The position numbers and the translations under genes were made by a program. Under the pieces are notes generated by a model, which did not search any database, was not told the origin of the DNA, and saw only the letters and a list, made by a program, of their open reading frames with translations. Of a stretch of 10,045 bases of DNA, positions 1 to 6,224 are shown in pieces (position 1 is the stretch's first letter; each line of letters begins with the position of its first letter). Origin of the DNA: an uncultured Thermomonas sp. (GTDB lineage Bacteria; Pseudomonadota; Gammaproteobacteria; Xanthomonadales; Xanthomonadaceae). The stretch lies in assembly GCA_946480065.1 (NCBI GenBank), contig CAMLJA010000051.1, forward strand, positions 1-10,045. Reading direction: 5' to 3'.

Positions 1-299
1 CGCTGGTCGTGGACGTCCTCGATCGCGGCGATCAGCGCCTGGTGGTCCTCGCGGAAGCGGAAGCGCGTGAAGTCCAGGTCGCGGCGGTCGGCGTGGCGCA
101 GCATCTGCAGCACGCCCAGGGTGTCCAGCCGCTCCACCGCGGTGGCGTCGATGCAGGTGATGTCCTGCGGCGCATCGCGCAGGGCCTCGCCCACCTCCTC
201 GGCGTAGCGCAGCGTCCAGCGCCCGCCCAGGCGCAGGATCCCGGGCTGGCCGGGGTCGACCTCGGCGGTGGGCGGGTGGTGGTTGGGAGGAGTGGCCAT
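1..299 (-). CDS. STAS-domain N-terminus of a probable MlaE-type lipid ABC transporter permease (partial, runs off the left edge)
   Basis: Reading the minus strand from an ATG at 299 gives 99 codons with no stop before the window edge, so only the N-terminal part is present. Residues about 20-97 look like a STAS/MlaB-like domain: a short beta start (GILRLGGRWTLR), a helix (EEVGEAL), a strand ending in the I-D-A-T motif (residues 50-53), the segment ERLDTLGVLQML (56-67) where STAS proteins have their conserved D-S/T-x-G turn, and a final helix (DHQALIAAIEDV). In several proteobacteria, including xanthomonads as I remember them, such a domain is fused in front of an MlaE-family inner-membrane permease for phospholipid/sterol-type transport; elsewhere it is a separate MlaB protein. 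The permease part lies outside the window, so the fusion is inference and a stand-alone STAS protein is possible. It is divergent from the ThrE-type gene, separated by 65 bp in which I see no convincing sigma-70 promoter. Confidence 0.72.
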   Translation of the reverse strand, partial: MATPPNHHPPTAEVDPGQPGILRLGGRWTLRYAEEVGEALRDAPQDITCIDATAVERLDTLGVLQMLRHADRRDLDFTRFRFREDHQALIAAIEDVHDQ

Positions 300-364
300 G
301 CGCCCGGCAAGCTTACGCAAAGGCGGTGATGCGGTGTGAAGCGCGGGCATGCCATCCTTGGCGG

Positions 365-1615
365 ATGGACGCACCCCAGCCCCTGGACGAGGCCGCCTAC
401 CGCGAACGCATCGCCTTCGTGGTGGAACTGGCGGAACACCTGCACGCCTACGGGACCACCGCCCAGCGGCTGGAGGGGGCGATCATCGCGGTGGCCTCGG
501 CGCTGGGGCTGGACTGCGAGCCGATGTCCAACCCCACCGGGATGGTCCTGAGCCTGAGCGACCCGCGCCGGCCGCCGGGCGAGAGCGACACCACCCGGGT
601 GCTGCGGATGCCGCCGGGCGACACCGACCTGGCCAAGCTGTGCGAGGTGGACCGGGTGGCCGAGGAGGTGATGGCCGGCCGCCTGGGCATCGCCGCCGGC
701 CACGCCGCGCTGCGCGCGCTGGAGCGCCCGCCCACCCGCCGCGCCAACCTGGTGATGGTGGCCGGGTTCGGGCTGGCCGCGGCGTCGATCGGCGGGCTGC
801 TGCGGCTGCCCTGGCTGGACATCGCCACGGCCGGCGTGTCCGGCCTGCTGATCGGCCTGCTCGACCTGGCCTCGCGCGGGCGCCCGCAGATGCGCGAGGC
901 CGGCGAGGCGCTGGCCGCGCTGGCGGCCGGATTCATCGCCATCGCGGTGGCGACCTGGGTGGCGCCGCTGAACCTCAACACCGTGGTCATCGCCTCGCTG
1001 ATCGTGCTGGTGCCCGGGATGGGGCTGACCAACGCGGTCAACGAACTCACCAGCCAGCACCTGGTCTCGGGCACCGCCCGCTTCGCCGGCGCGCTGGCCA
1101 CCCTGATCAAGCTGACCGTGGGCTCCGCGCTGGCGCTGGGGCTGGCGCAGCTGGCGGGGATGGCGCCGCAGGTGCGCGCGTCCAGGCCGCAGCCGGACGC
1201 GGTGGAGTGGGCGGCGCTGGTGGTGGCCGCGTTGACGTTCGCGGTGCTGTTCCGGGCCCGCGCCCGCGACTATCCGGTGGTGGTGCTGGCGGCGGTGGGC
1301 GGCTACGTGGTCTCGCGGCTCGGGGGCCAGCTGTGGGGCAGCCCGATGGGCATCTTCCTGTCCGCGCTGCTGGTCACCGCGGCGGGCAACGGCTACGCGC
1401 GCTGGATGCGCCGGCCCGGGGCGCTGGTGCGGGTGCCCGGCATCCTGATGCTGGTGCCCGGCAGCGCCAGCCTGCGCGGGGTGATGACCGTGGTCCAGCA
1501 GCAGGACGCCGCGCTGGGGCAGAGCGCGGCGCTGGGGGTGTTCAACATCCTGCTGGCGCTGGTCGCCGGGCTGCTGTTCGGCAACCTGCTGCTGCCGACC
1601 CGGCGCAACCTGTAG
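365..1615 (+). CDS. ThrE-family threonine/serine exporter (single-chain)
   Basis: A 416-residue integral membrane protein of the ThrE type. In this family (known from Corynebacterium ThrE) the protein exports L-threonine and L-serine, probably driven by the proton gradient. Residues 1-125 form the soluble N-terminal region, opening with DEAAYRERIAFVVELAEHLH and a GTTAQRLE stretch typical of the family. About ten hydrophobic segments follow from residue 128 to the end. Family signatures are VPGMGLTNAVNEL (216-228), followed by a conserved SGTARF, and in the C-terminal half VPGILMLVPGSASLRG (357-372). Both halves are in one chain, unlike the split two-gene form (YjjP/YjjB) of E. coli. I chose the ATG at 365 because the family-like sequence begins there; an in-frame ATG at 326 would add 13 residues of unrelated composition. 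No clear Shine-Dalgarno is visible, only GGCGG directly before the ATG. The real substrate is unproven. Confidence 0.85.
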   Translation: MDAPQPLDEAAYRERIAFVVELAEHLHAYGTTAQRLEGAIIAVASALGLDCEPMSNPTGMVLSLSDPRRPPGESDTTRVLRMPPGDTDLAKLCEVDRVAEEVMAGRLGIAAGHAALRALERPPTRRANLVMVAGFGLAAASIGGLLRLPWLDIATAGVSGLLIGLLDLASRGRPQMREAGEALAALAAGFIAIAVATWVAPLNLNTVVIASLIVLVPGMGLTNAVNELTSQHLVSGTARFAGALATLIKLTVGSALALGLAQLAGMAPQVRASRPQPDAVEWAALVVAALTFAVLFRARARDYPVVVLAAVGGYVVSRLGGQLWGSPMGIFLSALLVTAAGNGYARWMRRPGALVRVPGILMLVPGSASLRGVMTVVQQQDAALGQSAALGVFNILLALVAGLLFGNLLLPTRRNL

Positions 1616-1629
1616 CCGGCGCCGCAACG

Positions 1630-1653
1630 GAAAACGCCGGCGGATGCCGGCGT
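1630..1653 (-). terminator. Intrinsic terminator of the H-NS-family gene (possibly bidirectional)
   Basis: A perfect 8-bp stem (ACGCCGGC at 1634-1641 and GCCGGCGT at 1646-1653) with a GGAT loop. Read on the minus strand, the stem is followed directly by TTTT, the classic Rho-independent form, 29 bp after the H-NS gene stop. On the plus strand the same hairpin follows the ThrE-type gene by 18 bp but is trailed only by CTTCGTC, so termination in that direction would be weaker. The hairpin separates two convergent genes. Confidence 0.75.
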
Positions 1654-1682
1654 CTTCGTCCTGGCGGCCGCGCGGGGGCGGC

Positions 1683-2066
1683 TTACTTGATCAGGAATTC
1701 CTCGAGCTTGCGGCCCTTGGCGGTTTCCGCCGCCAGCCAGCGCGGCTGCTTGCCGCGGCCGGTCCAGGTTTCCTTGGCGTTGGCCGGGTTGCGGTACTTC
1801 GGCGGCACCTTGCCCAGGCTGCGGCCCTTGGTGGTCTTGCGCGCCTTGCCGGCGGTCGAGGCGGCGGCGGGCGCCGCGGGCTTGGCCGCGCCGGCGCGGC
1901 CGTACAGCTCGTCGAAGGTCCAGCCGGTGCTCTTGAGGAACTTGGCCACCGCGGCCTTCACCTGGCTGGCGGGCTTGCGCTTGGCCAGCACCTTCTTGCG
2001 CTGGTTGGCCTTGCTGATCAGCTCGGCCAGTTCCTTCGTGCTGAGGTGTTCCAGTGCGATGCTCAT
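1683..2066 (-). CDS. H-NS-family nucleoid-associated regulatory protein
   Basis: A 127-residue basic protein. The C-terminal DNA-binding domain (about 86-127) is clear: KYRNPANAKETWTGRGKQPRWL (90-111) corresponds to the H-NS core in which a GRGKQP-type hook enters the minor groove of AT-rich DNA, and the end LEEFLIK resembles the H-NS tail. The N-terminal part (1-55) should be the oligomerisation helix region (ALEHLSTKELAELISKANQRKKVL). The linker 56-85 is rich in Ala, Pro and Lys. The family silences AT-rich and horizontally acquired genes and often represses itself. A Shine-Dalgarno AAGGA (minus strand, 2074-2078) lies 7 nt before the ATG, fixing the start. It follows proS on the same strand after 97 bp containing its likely own promoter. 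I cannot tell which xanthomonad paralogue (XrvA-like or other) this is, so I give no symbol. Confidence 0.88.
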   Translation of the reverse strand: MSIALEHLSTKELAELISKANQRKKVLAKRKPASQVKAAVAKFLKSTGWTFDELYGRAGAAKPAAPAAASTAGKARKTTKGRSLGKVPPKYRNPANAKETWTGRGKQPRWLAAETAKGRKLEEFLIK

Positions 2067-2073
2067 GCGTGGA

Positions 2074-2078
2074 TCCTT
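2074..2078 (-). promoter_or_regulatory. Ribosome binding site of the H-NS-family gene
   Basis: AAGGA on the minus strand, 7 nt upstream of the ATG at 2066. It is one of only two good Shine-Dalgarno sequences seen in the window and it decides the start of this gene. Confidence 0.7.
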
Positions 2079-2117
2079 GGGTTGTGGGCGGATGCATCCC
2101 CGGGTGGGATAACCGGG

Positions 2118-2145
2118 ATATTAACAGCCCATTATCCCCGGGCAA
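2118..2145 (-). promoter_or_regulatory. Candidate sigma-70 promoter of the H-NS-family gene
   Basis: On the minus strand, TTGCCC (2140-2145, 4 of 6 to TTGACA) and TAATAT (2118-2123, 4 of 6 to TATAAT) are separated by 16 bp. This is the most AT-rich spot of the neighbourhood. Transcription would start near 2110, giving a leader of roughly 45 nt. The -35 box falls in the loop of the inverted repeat 2131-2158, and the -10 overlaps a GGGATA word. The match is moderate and is not experimentally supported. Confidence 0.4.
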
Positions 2146-2158
2146 ATGCGGGGATAAT
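2131..2158. repeat. Perfect 10-bp inverted repeat between proS and the H-NS gene
   Basis: ATTATCCCCG (2131-2140) and CGGGGATAAT (2149-2158) are exact reverse complements with an 8-nt spacer. The element begins 5 bp beyond the proS stop on the minus strand. No T-run follows on either strand, so it is not a standard intrinsic terminator. Two more GGGATA words lie beside it (2106-2112 and 2115-2120). An operator for the H-NS promoter or a proS mRNA 3'-end hairpin are both possible. Confidence 0.6.
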
Positions 2159-2163
2159 CCGGA

Positions 2164-3873
2164 TCAGGCGCGCAGTTTCGCCAGCAGGGATTCCCGGTCC
2201 AGGTGTTCCGCCGCTTCCTCGCGGCGCGCGCGGTATTCGAAGGTGCCGGCTTCCAGCCCGCGCCCGGACACCACCACCCGGTGGGGAATGCCGATCAGCT
2301 CGATGTCCGCGAACATCGCGCCCGGGCGCAGGCCGCGGTCGTCGAGCACGGTCTCGATCCCCGCCGCGTTCAATTCGGCATGCAGCGATTCGGCCGCGGC
2401 GGCCACCGCCGGGTCGTCCTTGGGGTTGATCATGCACACCGCCACCCGCCACGGCGCCATCGCCTCGGGCCAGGCGATGCCGTTGGCGTCGTGGTTCTGC
2501 TCGATCGCGGCGGCCACGATCCGCGACACCCCGATGCCGTAGCAGCCCATGGCCGGGTGCACGGCCTTGCCGGCGGCGTCCAGCACGGTGCACTGCATCG
2601 CCTCGGAATACTTGCGGCCCAGCGCGAACACATGGCCGACCTCGATTCCGCGCGCCAGCGCGATCACGCCGTTGCCGTCCGGCGAGGGGTCGCCGGCAAC
2701 CACGTTGCGGATGTCCGCGACCTCCGGTTCCGGCAGGTCGCGGCCCCAGTTGACGCCGGCGATGTGGAAGCCGGGCCTGTTGGCCCCGACCACGAAGTCC
2801 GCCAACGCGGCCACGCTGCGGTCGGCGATCACGCGGACGGGCTTGCGCGCCCCGAGCGGGCCGAGGAACCCCGGCTGGCTGCCCAAATGGTCGGCGATCT
2901 CCGCCTCGGTGGCCAGGCGGTAGTCGGCCAGGCCCGGCAGCTTGGCCAGCTTGATCTCGTTGACCATGTGGTCCCCGCGCACCAGCGCCAGCACGAACTG
3001 GTCGGTGCCTTCCGCATCTCGGCCGACGAGCGCGATCGACTTGGCGGTGCGCGCAAGCGGAATGCCCATCAGCGCGGCCACCTCCTCGCAGGTCTTCTGC
3101 GTGGGCGTTTCGATGTCGCGCATCGCTTCGCTCGGAGCCGGGCGTTCGCCCGGCGACACCGCTTCGGCGAGCTCGACGTTGGCCGCGTAGTCGGAGGATT
3201 CGGAGAACGCCAGCGCGTCCTCGCCGGAATCGGCCAGCACGTGGAACTCGTGCGAGGCGCTGCCGCCGATCGCACCGGTATCGGCGGCCACCGCGCGGAA
3301 CTTCAGCCCGAGGCGGGTGAAGATGCGCGAATAGGTGTCGTACATGTTGCGGTATTCGCCCGTGAGCGAGTCGTCGTCGACGTGGAAGGAATAGGCATCC
3401 TTCATGATGAATTCGCGCGCACGCATGACGCCGAAGCGCGGCCGGATCTCGTCGCGGAACTTGGTGGTGATCTGGTAGAAATTCCGCGGCAGCTGCTTGT
3501 AGCTGGCCACTTCCTGGCGGAAGAAGTCGGTCACGGCTTCCTCGGCCGTGGGGGTGAAGCAGTAGTCCTGCTCCTTGCGGTCGCGGATCTTCAGCAGCTG
3601 CGGGCCGAATTTCGCCCAGCGCCCGGTTTCCTCCCACAGCTCGCGCGGCTGGATCGAGGGCATCGCCATCTCGATGGCGCCGGCCCGGTCCATCTCCTCG
3701 CGAACCACGCCCTCCACCTTGCGCAGCACCCGCAGGCCCAGCGGCGACCAGGTGTACAGGCCGGCGGCCAGCTTGCGGATCATGCCGGCCTTGAGCATCA
3801 GCTTGTGGCTGGCGATCTCGGCCTCGGCGGGGGTTTCCTTCTCGGTGCGGAGGTGGAACTGCGACAGGCGCAT
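2164..3873 (-). CDS. proS: Prolyl-tRNA synthetase (bacterial type with inserted editing domain)
   Basis: A 569-residue class II aminoacyl-tRNA synthetase that charges tRNA-Pro in the cytoplasm; the length is close to E. coli ProS (572). The N-terminus [19 protein letters not shown] is the family start, followed by [18 protein letters not shown] (29-46). The TxE proline-binding loop is TPTAEE (107-112), as I remember it for xanthomonads, where E. coli has a PTHEE form. Motif 2 is in 139-164 ([16 protein letters not shown], then KDAYSFH), and motif 3 is [18 protein letters not shown] (443-460). The inserted YbaK-like editing domain spans about 225-410 and keeps the lysine K278 (RTAKSIA), equivalent to the editing lysine that acts on misacylated Ala-tRNA-Pro. 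The C-terminal anticodon-binding domain is about 470-569. I chose the ATG at 3873; an in-frame ATG at 3903 would add ten Pro/Ala-rich residues not typical of the family. It lies 67 bp after the DUF4124 pair, with a weak CAAAAT -10-like element in the gap. Confidence 0.97.
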   Translation of the reverse strand: MRLSQFHLRTEKETPAEAEIASHKLMLKAGMIRKLAAGLYTWSPLGLRVLRKVEGVVREEMDRAGAIEMAMPSIQPRELWEETGRWAKFGPQLLKIRDRKEQDYCFTPTAEEAVTDFFRQEVASYKQLPRNFYQITTKFRDEIRPRFGVMRAREFIMKDAYSFHVDDDSLTGEYRNMYDTYSRIFTRLGLKFRAVAADTGAIGGSASHEFHVLADSGEDALAFSESSDYAANVELAEAVSPGERPAPSEAMRDIETPTQKTCEEVAALMGIPLARTAKSIALVGRDAEGTDQFVLALVRGDHMVNEIKLAKLPGLADYRLATEAEIADHLGSQPGFLGPLGARKPVRVIADRSVAALADFVVGANRPGFHIAGVNWGRDLPEPEVADIRNVVAGDPSPDGNGVIALARGIEVGHVFALGRKYSEAMQCTVLDAAGKAVHPAMGCYGIGVSRIVAAAIEQNHDANGIAWPEAMAPWRVAVCMINPKDDPAVAAAAESLHAELNAAGIETVLDDRGLRPGAMFADIELIGIPHRVVVSGRGLEAGTFEYRARREEAAEHLDRESLLAKLRA

Positions 3874-3940
3874 GGGCGGGTTGGCCGGGGGGAAAGCGGC
3901 CATTTTGCCACGCGCGGCGCGCGCGCCCGGCGGCGGTGGC

Positions 3941-4210
3941 TCAGTCGCGCCCGCCGCGGACCTCGAGGCCCTCGCGCGGCTGCCGGCTGACCCGTTCGTA
4001 GGGGCGGCCGGCGGGCGGGTCCTGGGTGATGTGCAGGTTGCCGGCGGCGTCGCGCCAGCGGTACAGGCTGTTGGCGGCCTCGGCGCGGCGGGCCGCGGCG
4101 GCCGCCGCGACCGCGCGTTCGCGCTCGCGGCGCGGCATCTCGCGGGTGAACCACCACCAGGCGGCGACGGCCAGGCCCACGGCCAGCACCAGCATGCCCA
4201 GCGGCTTCAC
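3941..4210 (-). CDS. Small membrane-anchored DUF4124-type protein
   Basis: An 89-residue protein starting at a GTG (4210) that overlaps the stop codon of the preceding gene as GTGA, so translation is probably coupled. It begins with a single hydrophobic anchor (about residues 4-21, [18 protein letters not shown]), then a charged Arg/Ala-rich helix (24-46), then the DUF4124 core [19 protein letters not shown] (48-66) ending in [11 protein letters not shown]4124 domains are short beta-rich modules found mainly in envelope proteins of beta- and gammaproteobacteria; their biochemical role is not known to me. The orientation of the anchor suggests the domain sits in the periplasm, which is inference. 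The next gene downstream is proS, and no functional link to it is visible. The overlapping start and the shared domain suggest the two DUF4124 proteins work together. Confidence 0.75.
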   Translation of the reverse strand: MKPLGMLVLAVGLAVAAWWWFTREMPRRERERAVAAAAAARRAEAANSLYRWRDAAGNLHITQDPPAGRPYERVSRQPREGLEVRGGRD

Positions 4211-4584
4211 GGCCTGGCTGCCGCGCAGTAGCGCTGGACCTGCGCCTCCGCGGCCTGGAGCTGGCGCGCGCGCTGGGCCTGGTCGAGGACCACGTCGGGC
4301 TTGCCGTCGCCGTTGGCGTCGGGGCCGATGTCGCCGCGGCTGTTGCGGAGCCGGTCGACGTTGGCGCGGGCTTCCAGGCACCTGGGATCGGGCGCGGGCG
4401 GCGCCTTGACCCGGGCCTGGGCGTCGGCCGCCACGCTGCCGTAGCGGCCACCGGGCGGCGGGGTGTCGGAATAGTGGGTCACGCCCCGGGCGTCCTTCCA
4501 TTTGTAGACGCCGCCGGACTGCGCGGCGACGCCGGTGGCGGCCAGCAGCAGGCAGCAGGCGCAGGCGATCTGGACGTGGCGCAT
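4207..4584 (-). CDS. Secreted DUF4124 protein with signal peptide
   Basis: A 125-residue protein. Residues 1-21 are a Sec signal peptide (MRH, then a hydrophobic stretch ending ATGVAA), with cleavage probably near residue 20-22. The DUF4124 core is VYKWKDARGVTHYSDTPPPGG (26-46). The C-terminal half has two cysteines, C69 and C120, that could form a disulfide in the periplasm, a charged helix (100-118), and between them D89-A-N-G-D-G-K-P-D97, which has the spacing of a calcium-binding EF/dockerin-type loop. The ATG at 4584 is supported by a Shine-Dalgarno CGGAG ending 6 nt upstream; a longer reading from 4707 would run through the divergent pssA start and is rejected. The stop overlaps the GTG of the second DUF4124 gene. 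It is divergent from pssA with 73 bp between the starts. Its function is unknown; it is likely an envelope protein. Confidence 0.82.
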   Translation of the reverse strand: MRHVQIACACCLLLAATGVAAQSGGVYKWKDARGVTHYSDTPPPGGRYGSVAADAQARVKAPPAPDPRCLEARANVDRLRNSRGDIGPDANGDGKPDVVLDQAQRARQLQAAEAQVQRYCAAARP

Positions 4585-4590
4585 GGCGGT

Positions 4591-4595
4591 CTCCG
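4591..4595 (-). promoter_or_regulatory. Ribosome binding site of the secreted DUF4124 gene
   Basis: CGGAG on the minus strand, 6 nt before the ATG at 4584. It supports that start, which also gives a clean signal peptide, over longer readings. Confidence 0.6.
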
Positions 4596-4645
4596 GGGGA
4601 TGCCTGGGGCGATTGCAGCACCGCGCCGGCGCCACCGCAACCCCG

Positions 4646-4651
4646 TACACT
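4646..4651 (+). promoter_or_regulatory. Candidate -10 element of the pssA operon
   Basis: TACACT (4 of 6 to TATAAT) ends 6 nt before the pssA ATG at 4658, so transcription would begin at or next to the start codon. No Shine-Dalgarno is seen before this ATG, which fits a leaderless or nearly leaderless mRNA. No good -35 box is present at normal spacing, so the call is weak. Confidence 0.3.
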
Positions 4652-4657
4652 TCCGCC

Positions 4658-5440
4658 ATGGAGCCCCACGACGACGCCCAGCCCCGACGTCCGCGCGCGC
4701 GCGGCATCTACCTGCTGCCCAACCTGTTCACCACCGGCGGGCTGTTCGGCGGCTTCTTCGCCATCATCGCCGCCTCGCAGGGCCGGTTCGAGGCCGCCTG
4801 CGTCGCCATCTTCGTGGCCGCGGTGCTGGACGGGCTGGACGGGCGGGTGGCGCGGCTGACCAACACCCAGAGCGAATTCGGGGTGCAGTACGACTCGCTG
4901 GCGGACCTGGTCAGCTTCGGCATGGCGCCGGCGCTGGTGATGTACCACTGGGCGCTGGTGGCGATGAAGCTGGACGGTCCCACAGCGGGCAAGCTGGGCT
5001 GGCTGGCGGCGTTCCTGTACGCGGCCTGCGCCGCGCTGCGGCTGGCGCGCTTCAACAGCCAGGTGGGGCAGGTGGACAAGCGCTGGTTCATCGGCCTGGC
5101 CAGCCCCGCCGCCGCCGGGCTGATGGCCAGCTTCGTGTGGACCTGCCACGACCTGGGCCTGGTCGGCCCGGACCTGCGGCACCCGGCGCTGGCGGTGACG
5201 GTGGTCGCCGCGCTGCTGATGGTCAGCCGGGTGCGCTACACCAGCTTCAAGGGCAGCGGCAGCGGCCCGCGCGCCGACCGGGTGCCGTTCTTCGCGCTGC
5301 TGATCGTGCTGGTAGTGCTGATCGCGCTGGTGATCGACGCGCCCAAGACCTTGCTGGCCGCGGCCGCGCTGTACGCGATGTCGGGGCCGCTGCTGTGGCT
5401 GCGGCGCCGCCGGCTGCCGCCCGGGGACGCGGCGGCGTGA
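4658..5440 (+). CDS. pssA: CDP-diacylglycerol--serine O-phosphatidyltransferase
   Basis: A 260-residue polytopic inner-membrane enzyme that transfers phosphatidyl from CDP-diacylglycerol to L-serine, giving phosphatidylserine, the precursor of phosphatidylethanolamine. The CDP-alcohol phosphatidyltransferase signature D-G-x2-A-R-x8-G-x3-D-x3-D is complete: D61 G62, A65 R66, G75, D79 and D83, preceded by D58. These aspartates bind the catalytic metal and CDP. The N-terminus GIYLLPNLFTTGGLFGGF (16-33) is typical of the membrane-embedded PssA (type II, Bacillus-like), as opposed to the soluble phospholipase-D-like PssA of E. coli. About six to eight hydrophobic segments are visible. I start at 4658 because the upstream in-frame sequence from 4535 is antisense to the DUF4124 signal peptide. 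It is the first gene of an operon, and its TGA overlaps the GTG of the next gene. A related CDP-alcohol transferase is possible, but the serine type fits best. Confidence 0.92.
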   Translation: MEPHDDAQPRRPRARGIYLLPNLFTTGGLFGGFFAIIAASQGRFEAACVAIFVAAVLDGLDGRVARLTNTQSEFGVQYDSLADLVSFGMAPALVMYHWALVAMKLDGPTAGKLGWLAAFLYAACAALRLARFNSQVGQVDKRWFIGLASPAAAGLMASFVWTCHDLGLVGPDLRHPALAVTVVAALLMVSRVRYTSFKGSGSGPRADRVPFFALLIVLVVLIALVIDAPKTLLAAAALYAMSGPLLWLRRRRLPPGDAAA

Positions 5441-5748
5441 GCTGGGACGGCTTCCAGCGCGCGGTGCTGGCCGAACTGGGGCACGTGCCCTGGCGGCTGG
5501 CCGGGGCGGCGCCCGCGGTGGTCGATGCGGGGCCGGCGGCCGACGCGGCCCCGATCGCACCGCCGCCTGCCGCGCAGCCCGATGCCGCGATGCTGGCGCG
5601 GCTGGCGCGCGCCGCGGCGCTGGCGCCGCACGCGCTGCAGGACCACCCGGCCATCGTGGCCGCCTGCGCCGGCCTGCACGGCGACGCCGAGGCCAAGCGC
5701 GCGCTCTGGCCGCACCTGCGGCGGCTGCGGCGGGGCGGCCGGCGGTGA
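5437..5748 (+). CDS. Small protein upstream of rimI; candidate reduced DNA polymerase III psi subunit (HolD-like)
   Basis: A 103-residue protein starting at a GTG that overlaps the pssA stop (GTGA, 5437-5440) and ending in a TGA that overlaps the GTG of rimI (GTGA, 5745-5748). I see no standard label for it. The N-terminus VSWDGFQRAVLAELGHVPWRL contains L11-x-x-L-G-x-x-x-W-x-L21, the same pattern I remember in E. coli HolD (L9 to L19, with Trp17), where this peptide docks onto the clamp-loader collar. The middle (about 22-50) is a low-complexity Ala/Pro linker. The C-terminal half (51-100) is helical and Ala-rich and ends A86-K-R-A-L-W91, matching an A-R-x-A-L-W segment near the HolD C-terminus. 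In E. coli, holD also lies directly before rimI. It is shorter than E. coli HolD (137), mainly through loss of the central fold. Existence as a gene is well supported by the two overlaps; the HolD identity is inference. Confidence 0.7.
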   Translation: MSWDGFQRAVLAELGHVPWRLAGAAPAVVDAGPAADAAPIAPPPAAQPDAAMLARLARAAALAPHALQDHPAIVAACAGLHGDAEAKRALWPHLRRLRRGGRR

Positions 5749-6224
5749 GCGCGGTGCGCGCGGACCAGGCGTCGCGCGCGGCCAGCCTGCGGCCCATGCG
5801 CGAAGCCGACCTCGACGCGGTCATGGCGATCGAGGAGCGCGCCTACCCGTTCCCGTGGAGCCGCGGCATCTTCCGCGACTGCCTGCAGGCCGGCTACCCG
5901 ATGTGGCTGCAGGAGGACGCGTCCGGCATCGTCGGCTACGGCGTGCTCAGCATCGCCGCCGGCGAGGCGCACGTGCTCAACCTGTGCACCGCGCCCGGCC
6001 ACGAGGGCCGCGGCCTGGGCCGGCGGATGCTGCAGGCGCTGCTGGGCTTCGCCCGCGGCGCGGGCGCGCAGCGGGTGTTCCTGGAGGTGCGGCCGTCGAA
6101 CCCGCGCGCGATCGCGCTGTACGAGCGCAGCGGCTTCAACGAGATCGGCCGCCGCCCGCGCTACTACCCGGCGCGCGACGGCCGCGAGGACGCCATCGTG
6201 ATGGCGATGGAGCTGCTGGACTAG
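5745..6224 (+). CDS. rimI: Ribosomal protein S18 alanine N-acetyltransferase
   Basis: A 159-residue GNAT-family enzyme that uses acetyl-CoA to acetylate the N-terminal alanine of ribosomal protein S18. Visible parts: an N-terminal beta-helix start ([25 protein letters not shown], residues 14-38) with the F-P-W signature of RimI; the acetyl-CoA pyrophosphate loop [10 protein letters not shown] (86-95); catalytic-type E114 in VFLEVRPSN (111-119); general-acid tyrosine Y126 in [14 protein letters not shown]; and the family C-terminus [16 protein letters not shown] (140-155). The usual Q/R at the start of the CoA loop is E87 here, a mild deviation. The start is a GTG inside the GTGA overlap with the preceding gene; E. 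coli RimI begins at about the equivalent point. It is the last gene of the pssA operon. Its TAG shares three bases with the convergent valS stop, and no terminator separates them. Confidence 0.93.
   Translation: MSAVRADQASRAASLRPMREADLDAVMAIEERAYPFPWSRGIFRDCLQAGYPMWLQEDASGIVGYGVLSIAAGEAHVLNLCTAPGHEGRGLGRRMLQALLGFARGAGAQRVFLEVRPSNPRAIALYERSGFNEIGRRPRYYPARDGREDAIVMAMELLD

Noticed and set aside
32..1627. A 531-codon minus-strand open frame antisense to the ThrE-type gene
   Set aside because: The Gln/Arg/His/Pro-rich sequence has no domain, and the plus-strand ThrE family signatures are clear.
2106..2158. TTATCC words read as DnaA boxes or a replication-origin element
   Set aside because: The words match only the first six or seven bases of TTATCCACA, there is no dnaA, dnaN or AT-rich unwinding stretch, and the symmetry fits an operator better.
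3874..3903. Ten-codon N-terminal extension of ProS from an ATG at 3903
   Set aside because: The added residues are Pro/Ala-rich and not shared with known ProS, which begins M-R-x-S-Q. The ATG at 3873 matches the family.
3907..3940. GC-rich hairpin (GCCAC...GTGGC) just after the second DUF4124 gene, considered as a terminator
   Set aside because: On the minus strand it is followed by AAAATGG, not a T-run, and the outer stem is only 5 bp with a poorly nested inside.
4585..4707. Upstream extension of the first DUF4124 protein to an ATG at 4707
   Set aside because: It would overlap the divergent pssA start and bury the signal peptide. The ATG at 4584 has a Shine-Dalgarno and places the signal peptide at the N-terminus.
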